Origin: Flavobacterium hydrophilum
GTDB taxonomy: Bacteria > Bacteroidota > Bacteroidia > Flavobacteriales > Flavobacteriaceae
Length of the DNA: 64,000 nucleotides
Assembly: GCF_003202405.1 (NCBI RefSeq)
Contig: NZ_QJHL01000003.1
Coordinates: 124,001-188,000, forward strand
Direction: 5' to 3'
A model generated the notes under the pieces. It was not told where the DNA came from. It did no database searches and saw only the letters and a list, made by a program, of their open reading frames with translations. This document shows, piece by piece, positions 25,774 to 33,576 of the stretch; position 1 is the first letter of the stretch; each line of letters opens with the position of its first letter. A program made the position numbers and the translations under genes.

Positions 25774-26549
25774 ATAAACTGGATGTTAATCAAACTGGGG
25801 GCTTTCCGCTAACAACTAGGATTTTGGATGAACTGCAAAAAATTTCCGCCGTTTTTAATGGTTTGGGAGGAATTGCAGGAGATAAAACGATCTTGTATGG
25901 TTGTAATCTTACAGGTTCAAATGTTAGTGATGGTGTTGTGTATTTAGATGGGGAAGTTTTAGCTTTTAAAGGCGGTCTCGTTCAAACAAAAGTGATTTTA
26001 AAAGAAGACACAGAGAATCTTGTTTTTGAAAATAATGAGTCTAAAACAGTTATAAGAACTCGCTATGTGACTTTTGGAGCAGGAGTCAATTCTATGGATT
26101 GGGCTGATTTTATCAGGCCAAAAGAAACAAAAGAACTTGAAGCAGCTCTGGAAGGTAAAACAGACTTAACCACATTTGAAGCTTTGGCCGATGCTTTTGC
26201 AATTGTCTATACAAAAATGCTGACCATCGAAACAGGTGCGCAAAAAAATCTTCAAGAGGTTTACGATTTTAAAATTGTTGAAACTCTCAATCGTTCCTCC
26301 ACAGGAATAAACGATAATGATTTTACTAAAAATTATTATATAGTTAACCCGCCAGAAGGTTTTACAATGGCGCATTTAAAGGGATTTAGTGCGGGAATAG
26401 CGAAAGTAGCTTTTGGTGGTAATGTCGACAATGGTGATACCATTTGGTGTAAATGGGATATTGGTGTTAACAATGTTAGAATCACCTGCAACAATAGCGA
26501 AAATCGTGCACCTTCGGAGGTTAGTTATTTAGCAATCTGGAAAAAGTAA
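25770..26549 (+). CDS. tail fibre protein
   Basis: 259 residues. The N-terminus resembles fibre shafts that attach to baseplates (QTGGFPLTTRILDELQKI); a Lys/Glu coiled-coil-like middle and a beta-rich C-terminal half follow. Probably attaches to or forms part of the side fibre. Confidence 0.65.
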   Translation: MNKLDVNQTGGFPLTTRILDELQKISAVFNGLGGIAGDKTILYGCNLTGSNVSDGVVYLDGEVLAFKGGLVQTKVILKEDTENLVFENNESKTVIRTRYVTFGAGVNSMDWADFIRPKETKELEAALEGKTDLTTFEALADAFAIVYTKMLTIETGAQKNLQEVYDFKIVETLNRSSTGINDNDFTKNYYIVNPPEGFTMAHLKGFSAGIAKVAFGGNVDNGDTIWCKWDIGVNNVRITCNNSENRAPSEVSYLAIWKK

Positions 26550-26553
26550 AAAT

Positions 26554-26943
26554 ATGGCAGCAACTGATATAAATATACTTAAAAGCTGGTATGAAACCGG
26601 AGACGTGCCAACACAAGAGCAGTTTTGGGCTTGGTTTGAAAGTTATTGGCATAAAAACGAAAAGATTCCAATAACATCCATTACCCAAATTGAAGAAATT
26701 TTAAACGATAAAGCTGATAAGGAGGCGTTTGATAATCACTTAACGGATGAAAATGCACACGCAGGATTGTTTGCTAAAACACGAATTATCCCTTTTGGTC
26801 AATTCCTTGTTTTTAAAGCTGAAGGTAATGCAAATGAAAGCGAAAAAGAACCAGGTGATTACTGCTTAGGAATTGTTGAAAATTCCTTTGTTAGTGGTAG
26901 TTGGACTGGCGATAACGATCAGCTCAAATCATCTTACGAATAA
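26554..26943 (+). CDS. tail fibre-associated protein
   Basis: 129 residues, with an N-terminal helical DINILKSWYETGDVPTQEQF segment often seen in Bacteroidota fibres, a helical DKEAFDNHLTDENAHAG middle and an acidic C-terminus. Position after the fibre gene supports a fibre-structural or connector role. Confidence 0.6.
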   Translation: MAATDINILKSWYETGDVPTQEQFWAWFESYWHKNEKIPITSITQIEEILNDKADKEAFDNHLTDENAHAGLFAKTRIIPFGQFLVFKAEGNANESEKEPGDYCLGIVENSFVSGSWTGDNDQLKSSYE

Positions 26944-26956
26944 ATCTAATTAATAT

Positions 26957-27169
26957 ATGAAACCTAAAAAAAGAATTAAAATCTTAGAGACTACAGTCTC
27001 ACAACTTCAAAAGCAAGTTGAAAAGTCAGCATTGACAATTACGGATGCATCCGATCCAAATTTGAAAGCTGTTATCAGTTTGAATAATGGAGAATTTACC
27101 ATTGAAAAAATAAGAACAAATACAACTGAGACTGAAACCTCTGAATTAATCATTAAAGACAATAAATAA
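26957..27169 (+). CDS. small coiled-coil fibre-region protein
   Basis: 70 residues: N-terminal coiled coil (ILETTVSQLQKQVEK) and a C-terminal beta/Thr-rich part. It starts 13 bases after the previous stop and is 2 bases before the large fibre gene. Confidence 0.55.
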   Translation: MKPKKRIKILETTVSQLQKQVEKSALTITDASDPNLKAVISLNNGEFTIEKIRTNTTETETSELIIKDNK

Positions 27170-27171
27170 CA

Positions 27172-29358
27172 ATGAAAAAACTATTCTTATTCTTAGTGTT
27201 AGCCGTCACACTCAATATTTCGGCACAATCAACGACATATATTGCGAAGCCGTTAGAACTGAATACGGTTCCGGCAAGTGTAACAAAGTCAGATTCAGTC
27301 TTAGTGCGTGGAGCTGATAAAATTGTAAAATATGTACCTCGTAGCGAGTTTGGAGGTAGTGGAGGTTCTCAGGATTTGCAAAGTGTTTTAAATAATGGAA
27401 GTTCTGGGACATTAATAAGCGGTAGTGGCGTAAATAGTACTGCCCTTAGTTTATTTGCGAACGATGGCGTTCAAGGTACCAGCTTAAACGGTACAAGTTA
27501 TTTGACTGGTAATATTGTTAGAGGTTCTTTCATTGTGAGCAATGGCAATCCTTTTATGAGAAAGGAGTATCATGGTTTTACGTCTAATCTAAGTATAGCT
27601 GATCTAACAGCAAATAATAATTATATTTTGCCTGCTAAACCAGAAGGTAGCTATACTCTAGCCACTGCGGATGAGCTTACATTGGATAATATATTATGGA
27701 ACAATGATACCGCAGTCAATAAAGCTATCAATTTGACGGATTCGTCAAATCAACAAAGCTATTTTACAGCGGGTCAAAGTGCTGTTAGAAATTATGATAC
27801 TGATGTTGAGTTGGGCGTAAGCGCTAATGGTTATGTATATTTTAAGCCTGTATATTCGATAACAAGATCGAACATGTTAGACCTTACTAAAACCACAGAG
27901 GGAGTAGCTACTTTTAAACTACCTGAAAAACCAGACGGTAATTACACTTTAGTTACTACAGAGGATATTTCAGGCGGTGGGGGTACTCTACAAGATGTTT
28001 TGAATAATAGTAATGGAGTTTACTCTAGTCTTAGCAATGATACGGATTTTCATAAAGAGGCTGGATTAGTTGTAGGGGCTGATGCTATCGATGCAAGAAT
28101 AGACTTTTTTGGGGAAACTTCTGATTTAGGAGGAGAAATAAGTATTATAAACGGTGTAATACAAATAGAACAACAGGACAAGATCACTGCAAAGTCAACT
28201 AGAGTAGAATTTGAACACCCTACAGAAAATGTTATTCTAAAATTCCCCACGAAGGCAGAGGGTACTTATACTATTGCTACTACGGACGATATTACAGGCG
28301 GGTCTCAAGATTTACAGCAAGTTTTAGATGTTGGAGGCTATGCCGAAGTAGATGAAGGAGCTAGTTATCTTGGAATATTAGGAGGTACACCAAACGATAG
28401 ATATTTTGCTGTAACTATAACTGATGGAATAGAAGATAGTAAAGAAAGTGCTTTACTTGTATCTAATGAGATTGTACGCATGGAAAATTCAGCAACGGAT
28501 AAAAGCAGTAGAGTAGTTTTGGATGAAGGTAAAATAGAGTTAAGTGTAGACGATCATGTCAATGGTGGGGGCGTGGAATTGCATTTTCCAGAGGCTTTAA
28601 CCGCTATTTACAATATTAATATACCTACTAAAACAGTTGAAGGTGACTACACGTTAGCTACTATTGAAGATATGGTAAAAGGAGAATACGCTACAAATAC
28701 GGCCGCTATTGCCGCGGGTTTGAAAAATGGAGACTTTTATCATTTACCAATATCGGGAGATAATTATGTTTTAGCGGTAGTTAGAAAAGAGTCTGACTTT
28801 GTAGAATTAACTTTTTCAGATATTAACACTTCCGCATCTAGTTTTGGTATCTCAGATATAAATGATGTAGATCAATGGAATACTTATTTAGCCACTAAAG
28901 CTAATGCTTATACTTTCGATAGCGCATCTGTTACTGGAAATACTATTAAGTTATCAAAAGAAGATACTTCTGGAATTATATTTATGAATTTTCAGGATAG
29001 TCAGGCTATTGGATTTAATATAAAAGGCTGGAATGATGCTACGGAGCTTTATATAGATGGTAATCCAATTACCTCATTTGATCCAGATAGTATACCGGAT
29101 AGTCTAGTTACATTAAGTTTCTACGGATGCAGTTTGACTTCATTTAATCCAACCTCACCAATGCCTGCAACCTTAGAAAGTTTGATATTATCGAATAACG
29201 ATATAACAACTTCCAGTTGGAATACAGATACAGCTTGGATTTCGAGTTTGCCTTCTGGTAGTGGTAGACAATTTGGGGCTGACGGTAATACGAATACAGT
29301 AACCGGTACAGCTACAGATACAGGAGTATCTGCGAAAGGCTGGACAATAACACCTTAA
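27172..29358 (+). CDS. large tail fibre / receptor-binding protein with repeats and LRR-like tip
   Basis: 728 residues. A hydrophobic N-terminus (MKKLFLFLVLAVTLNISAQ) looks like a signal peptide. Four motifs of the type LPxKPEGxYTLAT at 152-165, 249-262, 357-370 and 484-497 mark modules of about 100-130 residues, preceded by LQxVLNN motifs. Residues about 622-690 contain leucine-rich-repeat-like strands (ELYIDGNPITSF, LESLILSNNDI). Host binding by the C-terminus is inferred. Confidence 0.72.
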   Translation: MKKLFLFLVLAVTLNISAQSTTYIAKPLELNTVPASVTKSDSVLVRGADKIVKYVPRSEFGGSGGSQDLQSVLNNGSSGTLISGSGVNSTALSLFANDGVQGTSLNGTSYLTGNIVRGSFIVSNGNPFMRKEYHGFTSNLSIADLTANNNYILPAKPEGSYTLATADELTLDNILWNNDTAVNKAINLTDSSNQQSYFTAGQSAVRNYDTDVELGVSANGYVYFKPVYSITRSNMLDLTKTTEGVATFKLPEKPDGNYTLVTTEDISGGGGTLQDVLNNSNGVYSSLSNDTDFHKEAGLVVGADAIDARIDFFGETSDLGGEISIINGVIQIEQQDKITAKSTRVEFEHPTENVILKFPTKAEGTYTIATTDDITGGSQDLQQVLDVGGYAEVDEGASYLGILGGTPNDRYFAVTITDGIEDSKESALLVSNEIVRMENSATDKSSRVVLDEGKIELSVDDHVNGGGVELHFPEALTAIYNINIPTKTVEGDYTLATIEDMVKGEYATNTAAIAAGLKNGDFYHLPISGDNYVLAVVRKESDFVELTFSDINTSASSFGISDINDVDQWNTYLATKANAYTFDSASVTGNTIKLSKEDTSGIIFMNFQDSQAIGFNIKGWNDATELYIDGNPITSFDPDSIPDSLVTLSFYGCSLTSFNPTSPMPATLESLILSNNDITTSSWNTDTAWISSLPSGSGRQFGADGNTNTVTGTATDTGVSAKGWTITP

Positions 29359-29387
29359 TTAAATAATAAATCCTTAATAATTTTTAT

Positions 29388-29579
29388 ATGAATAAAACAA
29401 CAATTGCCGTAATCGTGAGCGTTTTAATTGTCTTAACAGGCTTTATTGAAACTAAGTTCGATCTTTTACAAGAAGTAGGATTGTCACTGGTGACAATCAA
29501 TAGAATTAAATTAATTGGTTTGGTACTGTCAGCAGTATTGCCAAGTATTTCAAAAATTCTACCAGGTAAAACGGAGTAG
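29388..29579 (+). CDS. small two-helix membrane protein, holin candidate
   Basis: 63 residues with two hydrophobic segments (about 5-20 and 40-57) and a basic short tail, the size and layout of a class II-like holin. It is after the fibre genes and away from the endolysin at 16261, which is unusual, so the call is tentative. Confidence 0.5.
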   Translation: MNKTTIAVIVSVLIVLTGFIETKFDLLQEVGLSLVTINRIKLIGLVLSAVLPSISKILPGKTE

Positions 29580-29593
29580 TAAGAAATTCCAAA

Positions 29594-29620
29594 GGAGGGC
29601 AGGAATAAAAAAAGCCCTCC
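29594..29620 (+). terminator. hairpin after the holin-like gene, possibly conditional
   Basis: GGAGGGC (29594-29600) pairs with GCCCTCC (29614-29620). The second arm also lies inside CCTCCAAC, which can pair with GTTGGAGG at 29669-29676. Confidence 0.5.
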
Positions 29621-29636
29621 AACAAATTAATACTTT

Positions 29637-29726
29637 CTCAGGGTAATTTAATTTAGCACAAAGCCACCGTTGGAGGACAATAAGTCTTCTTATGGTGGCT
29701 TTGCTATTTTGTAAAATTATCCTGAG
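29637..29726 (+). ncRNA. large structured element upstream of the thymidylate-synthase-like gene
   Basis: CTCAGGGTAATTT pairs with AAATTATCCTGAG (one G-T), then AAAGCCACC (29660-29668) with GGTGGCTTT (29694-29702), enclosing GGAGGAC and GTCTTCT which also pair. It could be a leader structure or a small element with 13-base inverted ends. See findings. Confidence 0.5.
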
Positions 29727-29769
29727 AGGTGCAAATGTAGCAATCATCAATCATCAATCAAAATCAAAA

Positions 29770-30408
29770 ATGAATAAGTATCATCAAATTTTAAACAAAA
29801 TCCTTGTAAAAGGTAAAGAAAAAAAGAATAAAAAAGGCTCAAACACTTCTTTGCTAAATGAAAAGTTAGAACTAAAACCAATCGATTTACTAGAACTGTT
29901 CGAAGGTCATGCGGTAGCAAAAAAGAAGTTGAAAGATGAGTTGCTATTGTTTATGAAGGGCGAACGCTCAACGGAAGCGTACAGGGAAATTGGTGTTTCA
30001 TGGTGGGATTATTGCGGACCTATTTTGGTTAATAGCTATCCGACTTACTTTGAAAAGCTTCCAAAACTAATTGAAAAGATTAACAGAGAGAAACGAACGT
30101 CTAAAAATTATGTGCTTTTTCTTGGTTCTAACGACACCGAGAGCAACCAACAGCCTTGTTTAAGTTTGATACAGTTTCAAATCGATAACGGTAAACTTGT
30201 AATTAGCGCATATCAGCGTAGTTCTGATGCAAACTTAGGCTTACCCTCCGATATTTATCATTTGTACCTTATATCGAAGAAAATTGATATACAATTGAAA
30301 AGCATCACATTGTTTCTGGGAAATGTTCACATTTATAAAAACAACATTGAGAATACTAATAATTTACTTAATGGCGGTGAGGTTAAGTTTAATTTAAACG
30401 TTGGTTAA
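29770..30408 (+). CDS. thymidylate synthase-like protein, short form
   Basis: 212 residues. It follows the thymidylate synthase pattern: YHQILNKILVKG at the start, LLLFMKGE, IGVSWWDYC, then PCLSLIQF with the likely catalytic Cys, the signature AYQRSSDANLGLPSDI, and FLGNVHIYKNNIE. It is about 50 residues shorter than host ThyA; the RxxGPVYGxxWR region is missing or unrecognisable. The open frame extends to 29692, but the ATG at 29770 gives the family start. Phage relatives include dUMP/dCMP hydroxymethylases. It is the last phage gene. Confidence 0.78.
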   Translation: MNKYHQILNKILVKGKEKKNKKGSNTSLLNEKLELKPIDLLELFEGHAVAKKKLKDELLLFMKGERSTEAYREIGVSWWDYCGPILVNSYPTYFEKLPKLIEKINREKRTSKNYVLFLGSNDTESNQQPCLSLIQFQIDNGKLVISAYQRSSDANLGLPSDIYHLYLISKKIDIQLKSITLFLGNVHIYKNNIENTNNLLNGGEVKFNLNVG

Positions 30409-30428
30409 ATGGTGTTTAAATGGTAATT

Positions 30429-30462
30429 AAAAAGCCTAATCAAATACATGATTAGGCTTTTT
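30429..30462 (+). terminator. strong terminator at the prophage right end
   Basis: A perfect 14-bp stem (30429-30442 with 30449-30462) with a 6-base loop; the A and T ends would work in both directions. It closes the phage + operon. Confidence 0.88.
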
Positions 30463-30535
30463 ATTGAAGAACATGTTTCTTCCAGAATATCGCTTCCTTT
30501 ACGCTCTGTAAATGTATCTATTTTTACTAAAAAAA

Positions 30536-30615
30536 TGTACATTTCAATTTAAATTTGTGTACATTTCATTTTTGCGATTATAAGATGCATTTTATTTTTT
30601 ACAAAATACATTTTA
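30536..30615. repeat. repeated ACATTT(C/T)A sites, candidate transposase-binding right end
   Basis: TGTACATTTCA at 30536-30546 and 30558-30568 (22 bases apart), GCATTTTA at 30587-30594 and ACATTTTA at 30608-30615. Mu-type ends carry three 22-bp transposase sites in such arrays. The last copy overlaps the bioD stop codon. Confidence 0.5.
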
Positions 30616-31230
30616 CAGTTTTAAAAGATTCTCCCGAAACAAATCGGCGTATTCTTTGATTACATTTTGGTCAAAATACGGTTCTTCATCAATTCTTCCG
30701 ATGCATTTAATTCCGGTTTTGTTCAGAATCAAACTTTCTGTCGATTTGTTTTCGCTTCCGCTAAATATAATTCCGGAAACCAGAAACCCGCGATTCTGAA
30801 TTGCCTCAATGGTCAATAGTGTATGATTAATGCTTCCCAAATAATGTCTTGAAACCACAATGATTTTATAGTCCGGTTGAATCAAATCGATAATAGTGTC
30901 TTTTTCGTTTAACGGAACAAAAATTCCGCCTGCTCCTTCAATTACCAAGTGATTATTAGTCTTTGGCTCCTGAATTTCTTTTAAATCTATTGTAACGTCA
31001 TCTATTTCTGCTGCAAGATGAGGGCTCGCCGGTGTGTTTAATTCATAAGCATTTGGGTAAAATTGTGATTTAGAATTTGAAATTCGGGATTTTACTTTAT
31101 GAGTATCTGAATTGTCAAGATCGCCTGCCTGAATTGGTTTCCAGTAATCGGCTTCTAAAGCTTCGACAATAATAGAAGAAGCAATTGTTTTGCCTACATC
31201 TGTAGAAATACCTGTTATAAATAGTTTCAT
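30613..31230 (-). CDS. bioD: dethiobiotin synthetase
   Basis: 205 residues. P-loop GISTDVGKT near residue 5-13, YWKPIQAG with the substrate-binding Lys, VIEGAGGIFVP, and a C-terminal region match BioD, which closes the ureido ring of dethiobiotin using ATP and CO2. A longer frame to 31380 is open but MKLFITG is the family start. The bioF-type gene is 2.3 kb upstream in the same direction. The prophage right end lies directly after its stop. Confidence 0.92.
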   Translation of the reverse strand: MKLFITGISTDVGKTIASSIIVEALEADYWKPIQAGDLDNSDTHKVKSRISNSKSQFYPNAYELNTPASPHLAAEIDDVTIDLKEIQEPKTNNHLVIEGAGGIFVPLNEKDTIIDLIQPDYKIIVVSRHYLGSINHTLLTIEAIQNRGFLVSGIIFSGSENKSTESLILNKTGIKCIGRIDEEPYFDQNVIKEYADLFRENLLKL

Positions 31231-31243
31231 GGGTTTTGTTATT

Positions 31244-31337
31244 TCAAAGAGATTCACAAAGAAGGCACAAAGATTCACGAAAAAGAAATAGTTATACTTT
31301 GTGCAATTTTGCGTTTTTACTTTGTGTATCTCTGTGT
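31244..31337. repeat. intergenic inverted repeat upstream of bioD
   Basis: Left arm AGAGATTCACAAAG and GGCACAAAG face CTTTGTGC and CTTTGTGTATCTCT on the right, an imperfect long hairpin. Copies of such elements are common between Flavobacterium genes; not confirmed here. Confidence 0.55.
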
Positions 31338-31397
31338 GATAATTTATGCAAAAATACCAATAAAATAACAAACCCATCAAGTACGATGGGTTCTGAT

Positions 31398-32012
31398 TTA
31401 TTCTTCTTTCAATTCGTCGATTACTTTTCTAATTTCTTTGGCATATTTTCCGTAGAATTTATGAACCCACCATTCTAAAATAATTCCCATGAAAAGCATA
31501 CTGAAAACCACAATCGAAAACAACGAGATTAATTGATAATTAGTAAATTCTTTTGAGATAAAACCTGGAATTTTAGAGAATTCAAAATAAAGAAAACTTA
31601 TCAAATACAAAATTAGAAATGGTGTTAATGCAAATCCAAAGGTTTTGTATAACTCCATATTTAATCTTATATCGAAATAAGTTTCATACAAATTGTCTTT
31701 TGTTTTTAAGGTAATTGAGCTTAATCTTTTGTAAAAAACATAAAATTTAAATAAATAATACGCACATACCGCCACATAAAAACTAAAAAGCAGGTAATAT
31801 AAAATTGTCATTTTTTCGGGAAAACCGTACATTAAAGGAACAAACCCAACCAATACAATTGAAAAAATTTGATAAATAAATTCATTTTTCAAATTTTTTC
31901 TGATTCTGTCTAATGGCGTATTTACGGCTTGTATTTTTTCCAAGTTGTTTGGAAGAACGACATTTTCGGTATTTTCGTTATTCCATGCGTTTTGTATATC
32001 GTTAAAATCCAT
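31398..32012 (-). CDS. membrane protein encoded with an ECF sigma factor
   Basis: 204 residues with a soluble N-terminal ~45 and about four membrane helices. It overlaps the sigma factor gene by 11 bases. Genes directly after an ECF sigma factor often encode its anti-sigma factor; the soluble N-terminus followed by membrane helices fits this, but no zinc or anti-sigma motif is seen. Confidence 0.7.
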   Translation of the reverse strand: MDFNDIQNAWNNENTENVVLPNNLEKIQAVNTPLDRIRKNLKNEFIYQIFSIVLVGFVPLMYGFPEKMTILYYLLFSFYVAVCAYYLFKFYVFYKRLSSITLKTKDNLYETYFDIRLNMELYKTFGFALTPFLILYLISFLYFEFSKIPGFISKEFTNYQLISLFSIVVFSMLFMGIILEWWVHKFYGKYAKEIRKVIDELKEE

Positions 32013-32505
32013 ATCCCTGATTTTTAATTATTTCTTTTAATTTTTCTTTTGCCCTGTTTAATTTAACTCTGGCATTACCTTCAGAAATCCCAAAATTTTC
32101 TCCAATTTCTTTATGTGAGAAGCCTTCAAGCTGATAGAATATTATGGCTTTGTCAATTTTTTCCAGTTTCTGAACTGCTTTATAAAAATGATCAATCTGA
32201 CTTTCCTTTATATGCGAGTCGCCTTCATCATCTTTAATGTTTTCTGAAGCAATTTCACATCTGTCAACTTTACGTTTTTCTTTTTTTAGGAAAACGATAG
32301 CTGTATTGACTGCTACGCGATACATCCAGGTCGAAAACTGACTTTCGTTTCTAAAAGTATCGTACGATTTCCAAAGCTGACAGACAATCTCCTGAAAAAG
32401 ATCCTGCTGATCATCATGGTTGTCCATGTACATCTTTGAAACTTTGTACAAGATTCCCTTGTGATTTTCTATACGGATTAAAAACTGTTGTTCTTTTTCT
32501 TTCAA
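32002..32505 (-). CDS. ECF RNA polymerase sigma factor
   Basis: 167 residues. Region 2 (QQDLFQEIVCQLWKSYDTF, FSTWMYRVAVNTAI) and region 4 (YQLEGFSHKEIGENFGIS followed by AKEKLKE) are clear. It starts 7 bases after the TraB-like gene and is coupled to the membrane protein gene, so all three are co-transcribed. Confidence 0.92.
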   Translation of the reverse strand: MKEKEQQFLIRIENHKGILYKVSKMYMDNHDDQQDLFQEIVCQLWKSYDTFRNESQFSTWMYRVAVNTAIVFLKKEKRKVDRCEIASENIKDDEGDSHIKESQIDHFYKAVQKLEKIDKAIIFYQLEGFSHKEIGENFGISEGNARVKLNRAKEKLKEIIKNQGYGF

Positions 32506-32512
32506 AACCGTT

Positions 32513-33376
32513 TTAGTTCATTATTGGTTTAATCGTATACCCTGCTTTTCTCAACAAATTAATAATGCCAAAATCACCAGCCAGATGTCCTGAACCAACT
32601 GCTACAAATAAGGGCTCTTTTTTCATCATTTCCGGCAGTATTTTTGTCCAGTTTATATTTCTTTCCTCGAGCATAATTTTTTGAGCTTTAGCATTCATTA
32701 CTTTTTCAGCGGTTGTGTTTTGGTATAAAGTATTTAGATTTTCCAGTTTATAAGCTGCAACCAATTCTTTCGTTTCAACTGCATCTGATGCTTCAAGCAT
32801 ATTGATTATTTCTTCATTAGAAAAAGCATTTTCCAGTGCTTTAAATTGAAATTTTGCTGTTTCCAATCCAATAATGCCTAAATTTCTCTTTTTGGCACTT
32901 TCGATAAATTCCATTTCATAAAATTTCAAATCATTACAGTCAAAAGTTTTCATTGCGATCAGACTTATTACGGTAATTAAACTAAAGGCGTCAACCTGCT
33001 GAATGGTCATGCCGGTGCTTTTTTTCAGAATTGCATCTAATTTTGCTAACTGTTCCGGATTTAAACTTTTGCTTAGCGGTTCTTTTCCCATTGCTGATTT
33101 TTGTACTTCTGCGATTTCGTTAGGATCAGAAAGATTAATTTCTAAAACTAATTTTTCAGAAGCTTCGAATGCTTTTTTTGCTTTTTCAGAAAGAAAATAA
33201 TCCGCTGAACAGATCATGTGTATAGTTCCGTACAGATAAGAAGGTTTTGATAATCCGTTTCCTGAAACTTCCCACAAAAGTGAATTTTCTAATTTTGGAG
33301 ATTTTGTTTGTGCTTGAGCTGATAAATTAAAAGTAAATACAACTACTGATAATAATAATTTGATTGGATTTTTCAT
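32513..33376 (-). CDS. TraB/GumN family protein
   Basis: 287 residues with a signal peptide. The two family marks are present: SYLYGTIHMIC near the start and VAVGSGHLAGDFG near the end. The family is related to metal-dependent peptidases of the EreA/TIKI group; its substrate is unknown. It is first in the operon with the sigma factor. Confidence 0.85.
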   Translation of the reverse strand: MKNPIKLLLSVVVFTFNLSAQAQTKSPKLENSLLWEVSGNGLSKPSYLYGTIHMICSADYFLSEKAKKAFEASEKLVLEINLSDPNEIAEVQKSAMGKEPLSKSLNPEQLAKLDAILKKSTGMTIQQVDAFSLITVISLIAMKTFDCNDLKFYEMEFIESAKKRNLGIIGLETAKFQFKALENAFSNEEIINMLEASDAVETKELVAAYKLENLNTLYQNTTAEKVMNAKAQKIMLEERNINWTKILPEMMKKEPLFVAVGSGHLAGDFGIINLLRKAGYTIKPIMN

Positions 33377-33576
33377 TTAGTTGATTTGATTTAAGTTGAT
33401 GAAAGAAACCCTTTTTATTTTGATTCCGAATTGTAAGTAATAGAATAGTCAAAACGTTACAAGAAATTATGTTTTTTTGATACGTGTGAAAAGTATAGGT
33501 CTTTATAAAAAAGGGTAGATAATAAAAATGTACAGAAAGAAAAGATGAATTATGGATTTTTGAAATAGAAATTAGA

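Larger units (their letters stand above)
1..30615. mobile_element. Mu-like (transposable, contractile-tailed) prophage, right-hand part
   Basis: The region carries a Mu-type set: DUF3164 protein, HTH small terminase, large terminase, DUF935 portal, MuF protein, gpG-type virion morphogenesis protein, protease/scaffold, capsid, sheath, tube, frameshifted chaperone, tape measure, gp45/46/47/48-like baseplate and fibres. The left end and the transposase genes lie before base 1. The right end is inferred between the last phage gene (30408) and the bioD stop codon (30613), where repeated ACATTT(C/T)A sites and a terminator lie. Unlike Mu, the head genes are inverted relative to capsid and tail. The exact end base is not determined. 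Confidence 0.9.

Noticed and set aside
29637..29726. Insertion sequence
   Set aside because: The 90-base inverted-repeat element is too short and has no transposase; at most a tiny non-autonomous element.
30613..31380. Extended bioD from the ATG at 31380
   Set aside because: The extra 50 residues are hydrophobic, low complexity and overlap an intergenic palindrome; the P-loop start is at 31230.
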